Shown here one piece after another: positions 1 to 7,727 of a stretch of DNA of 64,000 nt. Below the pieces are notes generated by a model. That model was not told where the DNA came from and searched no databases. It was given only the letters and a program-made list of their open reading frames with translations. Numbering within the stretch: the stretch's first letter is position 1; each line of letters starts with the position of its first letter. The stretch is from JBBSBL01 sp963735885 (GTDB taxonomy: Bacteria > Actinomycetota > Thermoleophilia > Solirubrobacterales > Solirubrobacteraceae), in the NCBI GenBank assembly GCA_963735885.1, contig CAVTMP010000007.1, forward strand, positions 310,001-374,000, given 5' to 3'. The translations under genes were made by a program, and so were the position numbers.

Positions 1-25
1 GAAGCACGAGATCCGCACCGCCCCG

Positions 26-1615
26 ATGGGCAAGCGCAAGTCCGCCGCCCACCGCGAGCACGCGCCCGAGACCTACGAGGAGAAGGTCGCCCAGCTCGAG
101 GCGCGCCGCACCGAGGCGCGCGAGGGCAACCCGGCCGCGGTCGCCAAGCAGCACGACCGCGGCAAGTACACCGCGCGAGAGCGGATCGAGAAGCTGCTCG
201 ATCCGGGCTCCTTCCAGGAGACCGACGTCTTCACCCGCCACCGGACCCACGAGTTCGGGATGGACCGCAACCGGCCGTGGTCCGACGCCGTCGTGACCGG
301 CCACGGGACCATCGACGGGCGCCGCGTGTGCGTGTTCTCGCAGGACTTCACGGTCTTCGGCGGGTCGCTCGGCGAGGTGATGAGCGAGAAGATGTGCAAG
401 GTCATGGACCTGGCGGCCAAGATCGGCTGCCCGGTCATCGGGATCAACGACTCGGGCGGCGCCCGCATCCAGGAGGGCGTGGTCTCGCTCGGCTCCTACG
501 GCGACGTCTTCCTGCGCAACGTGCGCTGCTCCGGCGTCATCCCGCAGATCAGCGTGATCATGGGCCCCTGCGCGGGCGGCGCGGTGTACTCGCCGGCGAT
601 CACCGACTTCATCTACATGGTGAAGGAGACCTCGCACATGTTCATCACCGGCCCCGACGTCATCAAGACGGTCACGGGCGAGGAGCCGACCTTCGAGGAG
701 CTCGGCGGGGCGATGACGCACAACACGAAGTCCGGGGTGGCGCAGTTCGCCTGCGACGACGAGGACCACTGCCTCGAGGACGTCCGCTACCTCATGAGCT
801 TCCTGCCCCAGAACAACATGGAGCTCCCGCCGCGCGTCCAGCCGACCGACGATCCGGAGCGGATGGACCCGGAGCTCGACACCGCCGTGCCGGACAACCC
901 GAACAAGCCCTACGACATGCGGGACGTCATCCGCCACATCGTCGACGACGGCGAGTTCTACGAGGTCCACGAGCACTACGCGCGCAACATCGTGGTCGGG
1001 CTCTCGCGGCTCAACGGGATCCCGCTCGGGATCGTCGGGAACCAGCCGGCCGCCCTGGCCGGCGTCCTCGACATCGACTCCTCCGAGAAGGCCGCGCGCT
1101 TCGTGCGCACCTGCGACGCCTTCAACATCCCGATCCTCACCTTCTGCGACGTGCCCGGGTTCCTGCCCGGGACCAACCAGGAGTGGGGCGGGATCATCCG
1201 CCGCGGCGCGAAGCTGCTCTACGCGTTCGCCGAGGCGACGGTGCCGAAGCTCACCGTCATCACGCGCAAGGCCTACGGCGGCGCCTACGTCGTCATGAAC
1301 TCCAAGCACCTGGCCTCGGACTTCTCGATCGCCTGGCCCACGGCGGAGGTCGCCGTGATGGGGCCGGAAGGCGCCGTCAACATCATCTACCGTCGCGATC
1401 TCGCCCAGAGCCCCACGCCGGACGAGCGTCGCGGCAAGCTGATGGACGACTACAAGGCGCGCTTCGCCAACCCCTACTCGGCGGCCGAGCGCGGCTACAT
1501 CGACGACGTGATCCTGCCCCACGAGACGCGCCCGCGGCTGATCACCGAGCTCGAGACGCTGATGACCAAGCGCGAGCCCGGCCCCAAGCGCAAGCACGGC
1601 AACATCCCGCTGTAG
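26..1615 (+). CDS. Acyl-CoA carboxylase carboxyltransferase (beta) subunit, PccB/AccD type
   Basis: This 529-residue protein has the usual length of propionyl/acetyl-CoA carboxylase beta subunits, which move the carboxyl group from carboxybiotin to an acyl-CoA. Two crotonase-like halves are visible. The N half has the oxyanion/CoA motifs GGARIQEGV (near residue 143) and GPCAGGAVYSPA (near 180). The C half has DVPGFLPG and KAYGGAYVVM (near 415). The family is certain, but the acyl-CoA preference cannot be read from sequence. The matching biotin carboxylase/BCCP subunit (7728-9509) and epsilon subunit (7466-7687) lie 6 kb downstream, separated by unrelated genes. The ATG at 26 is the first start in the window; an upstream start outside the window cannot be excluded. 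Confidence 0.95.
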   Translation: MGKRKSAAHREHAPETYEEKVAQLEARRTEAREGNPAAVAKQHDRGKYTARERIEKLLDPGSFQETDVFTRHRTHEFGMDRNRPWSDAVVTGHGTIDGRRVCVFSQDFTVFGGSLGEVMSEKMCKVMDLAAKIGCPVIGINDSGGARIQEGVVSLGSYGDVFLRNVRCSGVIPQISVIMGPCAGGAVYSPAITDFIYMVKETSHMFITGPDVIKTVTGEEPTFEELGGAMTHNTKSGVAQFACDDEDHCLEDVRYLMSFLPQNNMELPPRVQPTDDPERMDPELDTAVPDNPNKPYDMRDVIRHIVDDGEFYEVHEHYARNIVVGLSRLNGIPLGIVGNQPAALAGVLDIDSSEKAARFVRTCDAFNIPILTFCDVPGFLPGTNQEWGGIIRRGAKLLYAFAEATVPKLTVITRKAYGGAYVVMNSKHLASDFSIAWPTAEVAVMGPEGAVNIIYRRDLAQSPTPDERRGKLMDDYKARFANPYSAAERGYIDDVILPHETRPRLITELETLMTKREPGPKRKHGNIPL

Positions 1616-1647
1616 GGCGCCGGTCGCCGGTCAGGGCGCCGGGACGC

Positions 1648-1869
1648 TCACGCCGCCGACCGGTGCGTCCGGTCGAGCTCGAGCTCGAGGCGCTCGCGCT
1701 CGCTGAGCGGGCGCTCGAAGGCGGCCTGCTCCCAGAGGGAGGCGACGTGGACCGGGTCCAGGCGGGCCTCGAGCCCGGCGGCGAGCCGCTCCGCGTGGGT
1801 GAGCGGACGCTCGAAGGCGGCGATCTCGTAGAGGCGGCTGACCGGATCGGGGCCGGGTGTCACGGGCAT
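1648..1869 (-). CDS. Small protein with duplicated AAFERPL motif, unknown function
   Basis: I do not recognise a family for this 73-residue protein. It contains two copies of a roughly 30-residue unit. Each has a Leu-aromatic-Glu start (LYEIAAFERPL, LWEQAAFERPL), then an ER-rich predicted helix (HAERLAAGLEARLD and ERERLELELDR). Copies are offset by 32 residues, and the DNA repeat (gagcgg-cgctcgaaggcggc) is visible too. Third positions are almost all G or C, as in neighbouring genes, so this is probably a real gene. It is convergent with the carboxyltransferase gene. The start may be ATG 1869 or GTG 1863; a 10-bp perfect inverted repeat covers this point. The unit may be a short helical protein-binding repeat, but this is inference. 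Confidence 0.6.
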   Translation of the reverse strand: MPVTPGPDPVSRLYEIAAFERPLTHAERLAAGLEARLDPVHVASLWEQAAFERPLSERERLELELDRTHRSAA

Positions 1870-1888
1870 CCCATCGACGGGATGCCCG
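1863..1888. promoter_or_regulatory. Perfect 10-bp inverted repeat over the start of the small repeat gene
   Basis: Arms cgggcatccc and gggatgcccg flank a 6-base loop (atcgac). The ATG of the minus-strand gene ending at 1648 lies inside one arm. In RNA this could hide the start codon; in DNA it could be an operator for a dimeric repressor. Confidence 0.45.
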
Positions 1889-2068
1889 CCGTCCTGCAGC
1901 CGCGCAACGTCCGTTCCGCCATCCGGCGCCTCGCCGCTCGCCGTTCACCGGACCGGCACATCGTGACCCAGCTGGCCGGACGTTCCCGCGGATGGCGGCC
2001 GTGGTCGTCCGGCGGACACCAGAATCGGACTCGACCATCGGGGGGTGCGTCGAGCGGACGCGCGGGCG

Positions 2069-2074
2069 TAGGGT
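2069..2074 (+). promoter_or_regulatory. Candidate -10 box TAGGGT, leaderless start
   Basis: TAGGGT ends 7 nt before the GTG at 2082, which matches the pattern seen upstream of many genes in this window. No convincing -35 was seen. Confidence 0.45.
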
Positions 2075-2081
2075 GCGGCGC

Positions 2082-4227
2082 GTGCCCCCCGGAGTGACCG
2101 TCCGTGCGTTGATGATCGCCGCGGCGCTGTCGCTCCTGCCGGCCTCGACGGCGACGGCCAGGATCGCGACGCAGCCGGGGCCCGGGTGGATGGCGGACGC
2201 CGCGGTCAGCGCGCTGGCCCGCGACGGGTCGACCGCGTTCCTCGCCGGCACGATCTACGACGTCGGACCGCATACCGGCTCGGGCGCCGTGATCTCGGCA
2301 CGGGATGGACGCGCCGACGAGCGCGTGCCGCCGATCACCGGCGGCGAGCCGTCGAGGCCGTCGTCGGCGACGGGGCCGGCGGCTGGTACGTGGGTGGCGG
2401 CTTCGACCACGTCGGCGACGTGGCGCGCGCCGGCCTCGTGCACCTCCTCCGCGACGGGCGCGTCGACCGACGCTTCGACCCGCACCCCGACGGACCGGTG
2501 CGCGTCCTGGCGCTGCGGCCGGCGACACGCTCTACGTGGCAGGCGACTTCACGAGCGTCGCCGGTCAAGCTCGGGCGGGCCTCGCTGCGCTGCGAACCTG
2601 GAGCGGGTCCGCCAGGCGATGGCACCCGACGGCCGACGGCGTCGTCGAGGCGCTCGCGGTGGGGCGGGACCGGGTCTTCCTAGGCGGACGTTTCTCGACG
2701 GTGGGCGGTGAGCCCCGGGGAGGCGTCGCCGCGGTCGACCGCGGCGCGGGGAACGTGCTGGGCTGGGACCCGGTGCTCGACGGACCGGTGAGCGACCTCG
2801 CCCTCGCCGGCCACTCGCTCTACCTCGCCGGGGACTTCCGGCACGCCGGGAACGCGGAGCGGCCCGGCCTGGCCGAGGTGTCGGCGGGCGACGGGTCGGT
2901 AACCACCTGGTCGCCGGCAGTGGGGCTGACCTCGCCGGTGGTGGGGGGCGGGCGACTGTACGGCCGTGGTGCGAGCGGCGTGGTCGCTCTCGATCGGGCA
3001 TCGGGCGCCGTCGTGGCTGGCGATCCGAGTGGATGCCTCCTCTGCGAGCCCGGGCCCTTGGCCGTCGCGGGGGGCACCGCGTACACGTTCACCGGAAAGC
3101 CCGCGCTGATCGACGATCCGGGGAGCCGGCTCGAGGCTTATGCCGCGGCCGATCTGACGCGGAAAGACTGGGACGCGGCCCCTCCAGTGCTGGTCGCCCG
3201 CCACGCCGGGCGACCGTCCTACGGCGGGGTAAAGGCCATCGCGGCGCAGGGCGACCGCGTCTTCGTCGGCGGCAGCTTCGATATCGCCGGGGGCCGACGG
3301 CGCGTCGGGCTGGCGGGACTCGATCGCGCCGGGCGGAACCTCTCCCCTGAGGATCCCGGCGTGCTCGGCGCGTCGTCCTACGGCCCGTACGTTCCCGCGG
3401 TCGCCGTAGGCGACGGCGTCGTGGTCGCGGACGGCTTCGACTTCGGTGGCGGAGCCTTCTCGACCACGGGAGCGGGGAGGCTCTGGGGCTTCGGGATCGC
3501 GGGGGGCGGGCCACCACGGATCGGTGCGCTCGCCGTCGCCGGCGACACGGTGTACGTCGGCGGCTCCAGCCCCGTCGCTCCCGGTGCACCTGGCGCGTTC
3601 GCGGTCACCCCGCGCGACCGGACGCTGCTCCCGTGGAAGCCCCCGATCGATCCCGGCTGTCATCCCAACGGCCAGTGTGACGCCGAGGTCCGCGTCATCC
3701 TCCCCGCCGGCGACACGGTCTACCTCGGCGGCACCTTCACCTCCGGCACCCACCGCAACCTCATCGCCGTCGACGCGGTCACCGGCGCCATCCGCGACGC
3801 CTTCGCGCCCAACCCCGACGGCGCGGTCCGCGCCCTTGCCCTCCATGACGGCCGCCTCTACGCCGGGGGCACGTTCACGAACGCCGGCGGAGCCGCTCGC
3901 CGCAACCTCGTGGCGCTCGACCCGGGCAGCGGCGCCGCCGACCCCGGATGGGCCCCGGACCCGGACGGCGAGATCCGCGCCGTCGCCGCCCGCGGCCGCA
4001 CCGTCATCGCGGGCGGCGACTTCGCCACCATCGCGGGCGCCTCGCGCCGCAACCTCGCCGCCCTCGGCGAGCTCAGCGGCCAGGCACGGCGCTGGGCGCC
4101 AGAGCCGGACGGCCCGATCAACGCCCTCGTCGCCTCCCCCCGCCGCGTGCTCGTCGGCGGCGCCTTCACGCACATCAGCGGCGGCTTCCGCGTCGGCTTC
4201 GCCCAGTTCCGCGCCCGCGGGCGCTGA
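2082..4227 (+). pseudogene. Secreted beta-propeller-like repeat protein (two frameshifts)
   Basis: The reading starts at GTG 2082 with a signal peptide (RALMIAAALSLLPASTATA) and continues through three frames. Shifts lie near 2345 and near 2517, and each is explained by one missing base. The rest is a run of about 10 blade-like repeats with motifs such as GDTLYVAGDFTSVAGQ, GDRVFVGGSFDIAGG, GDTVYLGGTFTSG and DGRLYAGGTFTNAGG. This is typical of extracellular delta-60/WD-like propellers of actinobacteria. The part from about 2520 to 4227 is one open frame. Because translation stays propeller-like across both shifts, sequence errors are as likely as a true pseudogene. Ligand and role are unknown. 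It is convergent with the toxin gene at 4267. Confidence 0.75.
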
Positions 4228-4266
4228 GCGGCAGGCGCCGACAAACGCCAACGGACCCGGCCGGGC

Positions 4267-4665
4267 CTACGGCGCCAAGGCGACCCCGCCGGCAGCCTCC
4301 GCCGCCCGCGCGAGCCGCCCGTCCGTGGTGAGCAGTGGAAGCCGCGTCGCCTGCGCCGGCGCGACCAGGAGCCCGTCGGCGACGGTCAGGTTCTGGCGCA
4401 TGGCCCAGGCGCGCTCGAGCAGCGCACGATGCTGCACGTAGGCGATCCCCAGGTCGAGGAACGCCGCGAACGCGGCGCCGACATCGCGCTCGGGGACCTC
4501 TCCGCTGAGCTGCCGGCCTCGCAGGACCCCGGCCACCTCCGCCTCGACGGCCGCCGGGGCGACGAGCGGTCCCGTCGTGCCCCGCAGGCACGCCGCCACG
4601 GGATCGCCCGCCTCCGTGTGCAGCACGAAGTCGACGACCGCCGAGGTGTCGAGGCCATCAGCCAG
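4267..4665 (-). CDS. PIN-domain ribonuclease toxin, VapC-like (start codon problematic)
   Basis: The protein has the PIN acidic set: LDTSAVVDF at the N-terminus, a Glu in AAVEAEV, ADGL in the middle and TTDGRLARAA near the C-terminus, which fits a small Mg-dependent RNase toxin. Families of this kind start M-x-LDTSAVVD. Here the ATG at 4658 overlaps the antitoxin stop (TGATG) but is out of frame with LDTSAVV by one base. So either one base is missing just after the ATG, or translation begins at a CTG (4665). GTG 4626 would delete the first catalytic Asp and is unlikely. The antitoxin is directly upstream. Confidence 0.7.
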   Translation of the reverse strand: MADGLDTSAVVDFVLHTEAGDPVAACLRGTTGPLVAPAAVEAEVAGVLRGRQLSGEVPERDVGAAFAAFLDLGIAYVQHRALLERAWAMRQNLTVADGLLVAPAQATRLPLLTTDGRLARAAEAAGGVALAP

Positions 4666-4804
4666 CGGCGTCGCGGAGGCGCCGGACGGTGTCGGCCACC
4701 GGCTCCGACAACCTCGCGCGGGGAAGGGCGGCGACCCGGTCCGCGACCTCCGTCCGACTCGGGGTGGCCGCCGTGCGATCCAACTCCTCGCGGAGCGCGT
4801 TCAC
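4658..4804 (-). CDS. Antitoxin partner of the PIN toxin (48 aa)
   Basis: This short gene starts at GTG 4804 after a GGAGG Shine-Dalgarno at 4809-4813. The protein is N-A-L-R-E-E-L-D-R..., a charged helix of 48 residues with no membrane segment. Its stop TGA overlaps the out-of-frame ATG of the toxin. Size, order and overlap are those of type II VapB/FitA-like antitoxins, although I do not recognise the exact DNA-binding class. Such antitoxins normally bind the toxin and repress the operon; here that is inference from context. Confidence 0.6.
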   Translation of the reverse strand: MNALREELDRTAATPSRTEVADRVAALPRARLSEPVADTVRRLRDAAG

Positions 4805-4834
4805 CGAACCTCCACATCCCGTTCACACCGCGGG

Positions 4835-4840
4835 TAGGGT
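4835..4840 (+). promoter_or_regulatory. Candidate -10 box TAGGGT for the phosphatase gene
   Basis: TAGGGT lies 64 nt before the ATG at 4905. Unlike most genes here, this one would have a leader and a clear Shine-Dalgarno (GGAGG at 4895-4899). The box sits between the divergent antitoxin gene and phoD. Confidence 0.35.
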
Positions 4841-4904
4841 TGCCTGCGCGGCCGCCCGACCGGCTCTACCGCATCCGAGCAAGACCCGAACCCCGGAGGA
4901 CGGG

Positions 4905-6473
4905 ATGGACCCGATGAATCACCTCACGCGCCGCCAGGTCGTCTCCGGCGCCGGCGCCCTCGCCGTTGCCAGCGTCGTCTCCCCGGACGCGCTGGCCCGC
5001 GGCCTCACCAGCGCGCGGCGAGCCCCGTCCTTCCGCGGCGGGCGTTTCCCGGACGGCATCGCGGCCGGGGACCCGGCGCCGAACGGCATCACCCTCTGGA
5101 CACGCCTCGACGGCGTCGGCGGGAAGGGCAGCGTCGAGCTCGAGATCGCCCGTGACCGCGGCTTCCGGCGCGTCGTCGCCCGCACGCACGTCGGCACGAG
5201 CGCCGATCTCGGCCACGTCGCCAAGGCCCGCATCGGGAAGCTGAAGCCCTACGAGCAGTACTACTACCGCTTCGCCACGCGCTCGAGCGACTCCCCCGTC
5301 GGCCGCTTCCGGACCGCGCTGCCGGCCGGGTCGAACCAGCCGGTGAAGTTTGCCTACTTCTCCTGCCAGGAGTACACGTTCGGCTGGTACAACGCCCACG
5401 CGCTGCTCGCGAACGAGGACGTCGACTTCGTCGTCAACCTCGGCGACTTCATCTACGAGATCGGCTTCGTCCCGCCGATCGGGGTTCGCGACGGCAAGTA
5501 CACGACCGGCCTCGACGGGCCCCAGAACCTGGACACCTACCGCGAGCGATACCGCACGGTCCGCAAGGACGGCAACCTGCGGAAGATGGCCGCCAATCAC
5601 GCGATGGTCTCGACCTGGGACGACCACGAGGTCCAGAACGACTACGCCGGCGCCGACCCCACCGGTGGCGACGTCAACCCGCCCTACTCGCGCCGCCGCC
5701 GCGACGCCGCGTATCGGGCCTGGGTGGAGAACATGCCGACCTACTTCGGAAGGGGCGGCAAGTTCCGGCTCTACCACAAGGCCGCGTTCGGGAAGGTCGT
5801 CGACCTCTTCGTGCTCGACGAGCGCCAGTACCGCGGCGGGCAGCCGTGCGACAACACCGGCAAGGTCTGCGCCGACTGGGACCGCGAGCGTTCGTTCCTC
5901 GGCTCCCAGCAGGCCTCCTTCGCGCGCGGCGGCCTGGCGAAGTCGCGCGCGGCGTGGAAGCTCATCGCCAACGAGGTGATGATCATGCCCGTGAAGGTCA
6001 ACGCGACGGACTACAGCTCGTTCGACGCGTGGATCGGCTATCCGAGAGAGCGCGAGGCGCTCCTCCGGGCGATCGAGTCGAGCCGGCTGAAGGACGTCGT
6101 CTTCCTCACCGGCGACTACCACGCGTTCATCGCCGGCAACGTGGAGACGGCCGCCGGCACGACCGTCGCCACCGAGTTCGTCGGCGGATCCGTCACCTCC
6201 GCGAGCGATCCGGAGGTCAACGCGATCATCAAGAAGGCCGGCTACGGGACGCCCGACGACCCGGCCCAGCCCGCGTCGGAGATCGCCACGCAGCGCGCGG
6301 TCAACCCCTGGTTCCGCGAGCTCGACTACCTGCACCACGGCTACGTCGTCTGCCGGGCGACGACCAGGGAGTTGAAGGTCACGATGAAGAAGCTCGAGAC
6401 AATCCGGCGCCGGACGACGAGGCTCCACAGCACCAGGACCTTCCGGGTCCGCCACGGGCAGGCCGGGATCTAG
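4905..6473 (+). CDS. phoD: PhoD-like alkaline phosphatase/phosphodiesterase, Tat-exported
   Basis: This 522-residue protein begins with a twin-arginine signal (TRRQVVSGAGALAVASVV, cleavage near ALA), so it is exported folded. The PhoD core follows: an N-terminal immunoglobulin-like domain, then the metallophosphatase motifs CQEYTFGWYNAH, NLGDFIYE, WDDHEVQNDY and TGDYHAF. This family uses Ca and Fe to cut phosphomono- and diesters and helps acquire phosphate. The start at ATG 4905 is supported by GGAGG five bases upstream and by the signal peptide; the frame is open further upstream but without signal-like sequence. No PHO box was identified. It is convergent with the cyclodeaminase-family gene. 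Confidence 0.92.
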   Translation: MDPMNHLTRRQVVSGAGALAVASVVSPDALARGLTSARRAPSFRGGRFPDGIAAGDPAPNGITLWTRLDGVGGKGSVELEIARDRGFRRVVARTHVGTSADLGHVAKARIGKLKPYEQYYYRFATRSSDSPVGRFRTALPAGSNQPVKFAYFSCQEYTFGWYNAHALLANEDVDFVVNLGDFIYEIGFVPPIGVRDGKYTTGLDGPQNLDTYRERYRTVRKDGNLRKMAANHAMVSTWDDHEVQNDYAGADPTGGDVNPPYSRRRRDAAYRAWVENMPTYFGRGGKFRLYHKAAFGKVVDLFVLDERQYRGGQPCDNTGKVCADWDRERSFLGSQQASFARGGLAKSRAAWKLIANEVMIMPVKVNATDYSSFDAWIGYPREREALLRAIESSRLKDVVFLTGDYHAFIAGNVETAAGTTVATEFVGGSVTSASDPEVNAIIKKAGYGTPDDPAQPASEIATQRAVNPWFRELDYLHHGYVVCRATTRELKVTMKKLETIRRRTTRLHSTRTFRVRHGQAGI

Positions 6474-6487
6474 CCGGACCCTCGTCG

Positions 6488-7435
6488 CTACAGGGTGACG
6501 CGGGGGGCCGGGACCCGCCCGGCCCGCCACGCCTCGAGAACGGCGAGGCCGATCGCCAGGTCCTGAATCGCCAGCCCGGTCGAGTCGAACAGCGTGACCT
6601 GGTCGACCGACGCGCGGCCCGGCGCCTCGCCGGCCAGCACGGCGCCGAGGGTCGTGACGTCCCCGGGCCCGACGCGCCCGGCGGCCACGGCGCCGGTGAG
6701 CTCGCCGCCGTGCGCGGCCTGCTCCCACTCGTCACAGAAGAGCGCGCAGGCCACGACGGCGTCGACCTCCGCCTCGGCCTTGCCGGGGCCGTCGGCGCCG
6801 AGCATGGCGTAGAACTGCCCGGGGCGGAGGTCGCCGGCGCGGACGACCGGGGCGTCCCCCGGGGTCACGCAGCACACGACGTCGCACGCGAGCGCGTCGG
6901 CGGCCGACCCGGCCGTCCATCCCAGGTCCGCGGCGAGGCCGCGGGCCATCTCCTCGCGCGGGTCGTGGCAGACGCCGCCGCCGTAGCCGGCCGCCCACAG
7001 GCAGCGCCCGGCCCAGGCGCCGTGGAGACCGCAGCCGAGGAGGCCGACCGTCCGCGCGTCCTCACGGGCGAGGGCGGTCGTGGCCACGGCGGCGACCGCG
7101 CCGGTGCGCAGGGCGGTGACCGCCCGGCCGTCGACCAGGGCGAGCGGCTCGCCGGTGACCGCGTCCGAGAGGCAGATCACGCCGGAGACCGTCGGCAGGC
7201 CGCGAGCGGGGTTGCCGGGGAACGAGGTGACCCACTTCAGCAGCGCGACGCCGTCGCCGAGGGCGGGCATCGCCCGGAAGTCGCCGAACGGGGGGCTCTC
7301 GAGGTAGACCTTCGGCGGCATCGCCCACTCTCCCGCGTGGTGCCGCACGAACGCGGTCCGCACCCGGTCGATCGCCTCCCGCACGTCCACCGCCGCCAGG
7401 ACCGCGTCGTGGGAGAGCACCGGCACCTCGGGCAC
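6488..7435 (-). CDS. Ornithine cyclodeaminase/mu-crystallin family protein
   Basis: This 315-residue NAD(P)-binding protein fits the OCD/mu-crystallin family: an N-terminal dimerisation part (LSHDAVLAAVDV), GRAVTALRTGAVAAVAT, then a Rossmann segment VGLLGCGLHG and late FDSTGLAIQDLAIG. Members include ornithine cyclodeaminase, alanine dehydrogenase-like and ketimine reductase enzymes. The substrate cannot be decided here. GTG 7435 is chosen because a TATCGT -10 box ends 8 bases upstream and the family N-terminus begins there; the open frame runs further up, but into the divergent carboxylase epsilon gene. Confidence 0.85.
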   Translation of the reverse strand: MPEVPVLSHDAVLAAVDVREAIDRVRTAFVRHHAGEWAMPPKVYLESPPFGDFRAMPALGDGVALLKWVTSFPGNPARGLPTVSGVICLSDAVTGEPLALVDGRAVTALRTGAVAAVATTALAREDARTVGLLGCGLHGAWAGRCLWAAGYGGGVCHDPREEMARGLAADLGWTAGSAADALACDVVCCVTPGDAPVVRAGDLRPGQFYAMLGADGPGKAEAEVDAVVACALFCDEWEQAAHGGELTGAVAAGRVGPGDVTTLGAVLAGEAPGRASVDQVTLFDSTGLAIQDLAIGLAVLEAWRAGRVPAPRVTL

Positions 7436-7443
7436 GGCGCGCC

Positions 7444-7453
7444 ACGATACCCT
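7444..7453. promoter_or_regulatory. Overlapping divergent -10 boxes
   Basis: On the minus strand TATCGT (7449-7444) precedes GTG 7435 by 8 bases. On the plus strand TACCCT (7448-7453) precedes GTG 7466 by 12 bases. The two boxes share bases, so polymerase could occupy only one at a time. Confidence 0.45.
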
Positions 7454-7465
7454 CCGCCCGCACCC

Positions 7466-7687
7466 GTGAACCGCCGCCCGAGCCTCACGATCGTCGCGCC
7501 GAGCGCCTCCCCCGAGGAGGCCGCCGCCGTGGTGGTCGCCCTCGAGCGGTTCCTGCGCGACACCGCGCCCGCACCGGCCGCGGCGCCCGCGCGCTCCGAT
7601 CCCTGGCTGCGCGCGGCGCTCCACGAGGGCACCGGCCGCGAGGCCGACGCCCCCGGCCCGTGGGGCGACCCGACGGCCCGGGGCTGA
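7466..7687 (+). CDS. Acyl-CoA carboxylase epsilon subunit
   Basis: The 73-residue protein has the layout of actinobacterial AccE-type epsilon subunits: a short beta strand (RPSLTIVAPSAS), the PEEAAAVVVALE helix, a Pro/Ala-rich linker and a final SDPWLRAAL segment. These subunits bind the carboxyltransferase beta subunit and stabilise or activate the holoenzyme. It lies 40 bases upstream of the biotin carboxylase/BCCP gene, which supports the call. Start GTG 7466 follows a TACCCT box. Family recognition rests on short motifs, so confidence is moderate. Confidence 0.7.
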   Translation: MNRRPSLTIVAPSASPEEAAAVVVALERFLRDTAPAPAAAPARSDPWLRAALHEGTGREADAPGPWGDPTARG

Positions 7688-7711
7688 GGCTCGGGCTCAT
7701 CGCCGCGCCGG

Positions 7712-7717
7712 TACAGT
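7712..7717 (+). promoter_or_regulatory. Candidate -10 box TACAGT upstream of accA-type gene
   Basis: TACAGT ends 10 bases before ATG 7728. It may give the carboxylase gene its own leaderless transcript in addition to read-through from the epsilon gene. Confidence 0.4.
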
Positions 7718-7727
7718 TCGCGCGCCG

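Noticed and set aside
277..2097. Long Arg-rich open frames overlapping the carboxyltransferase gene and other genes
   Set aside because: High GC gives long shadow frames; these are Arg/Ala/Pro-rich without motifs and lie over clear genes.
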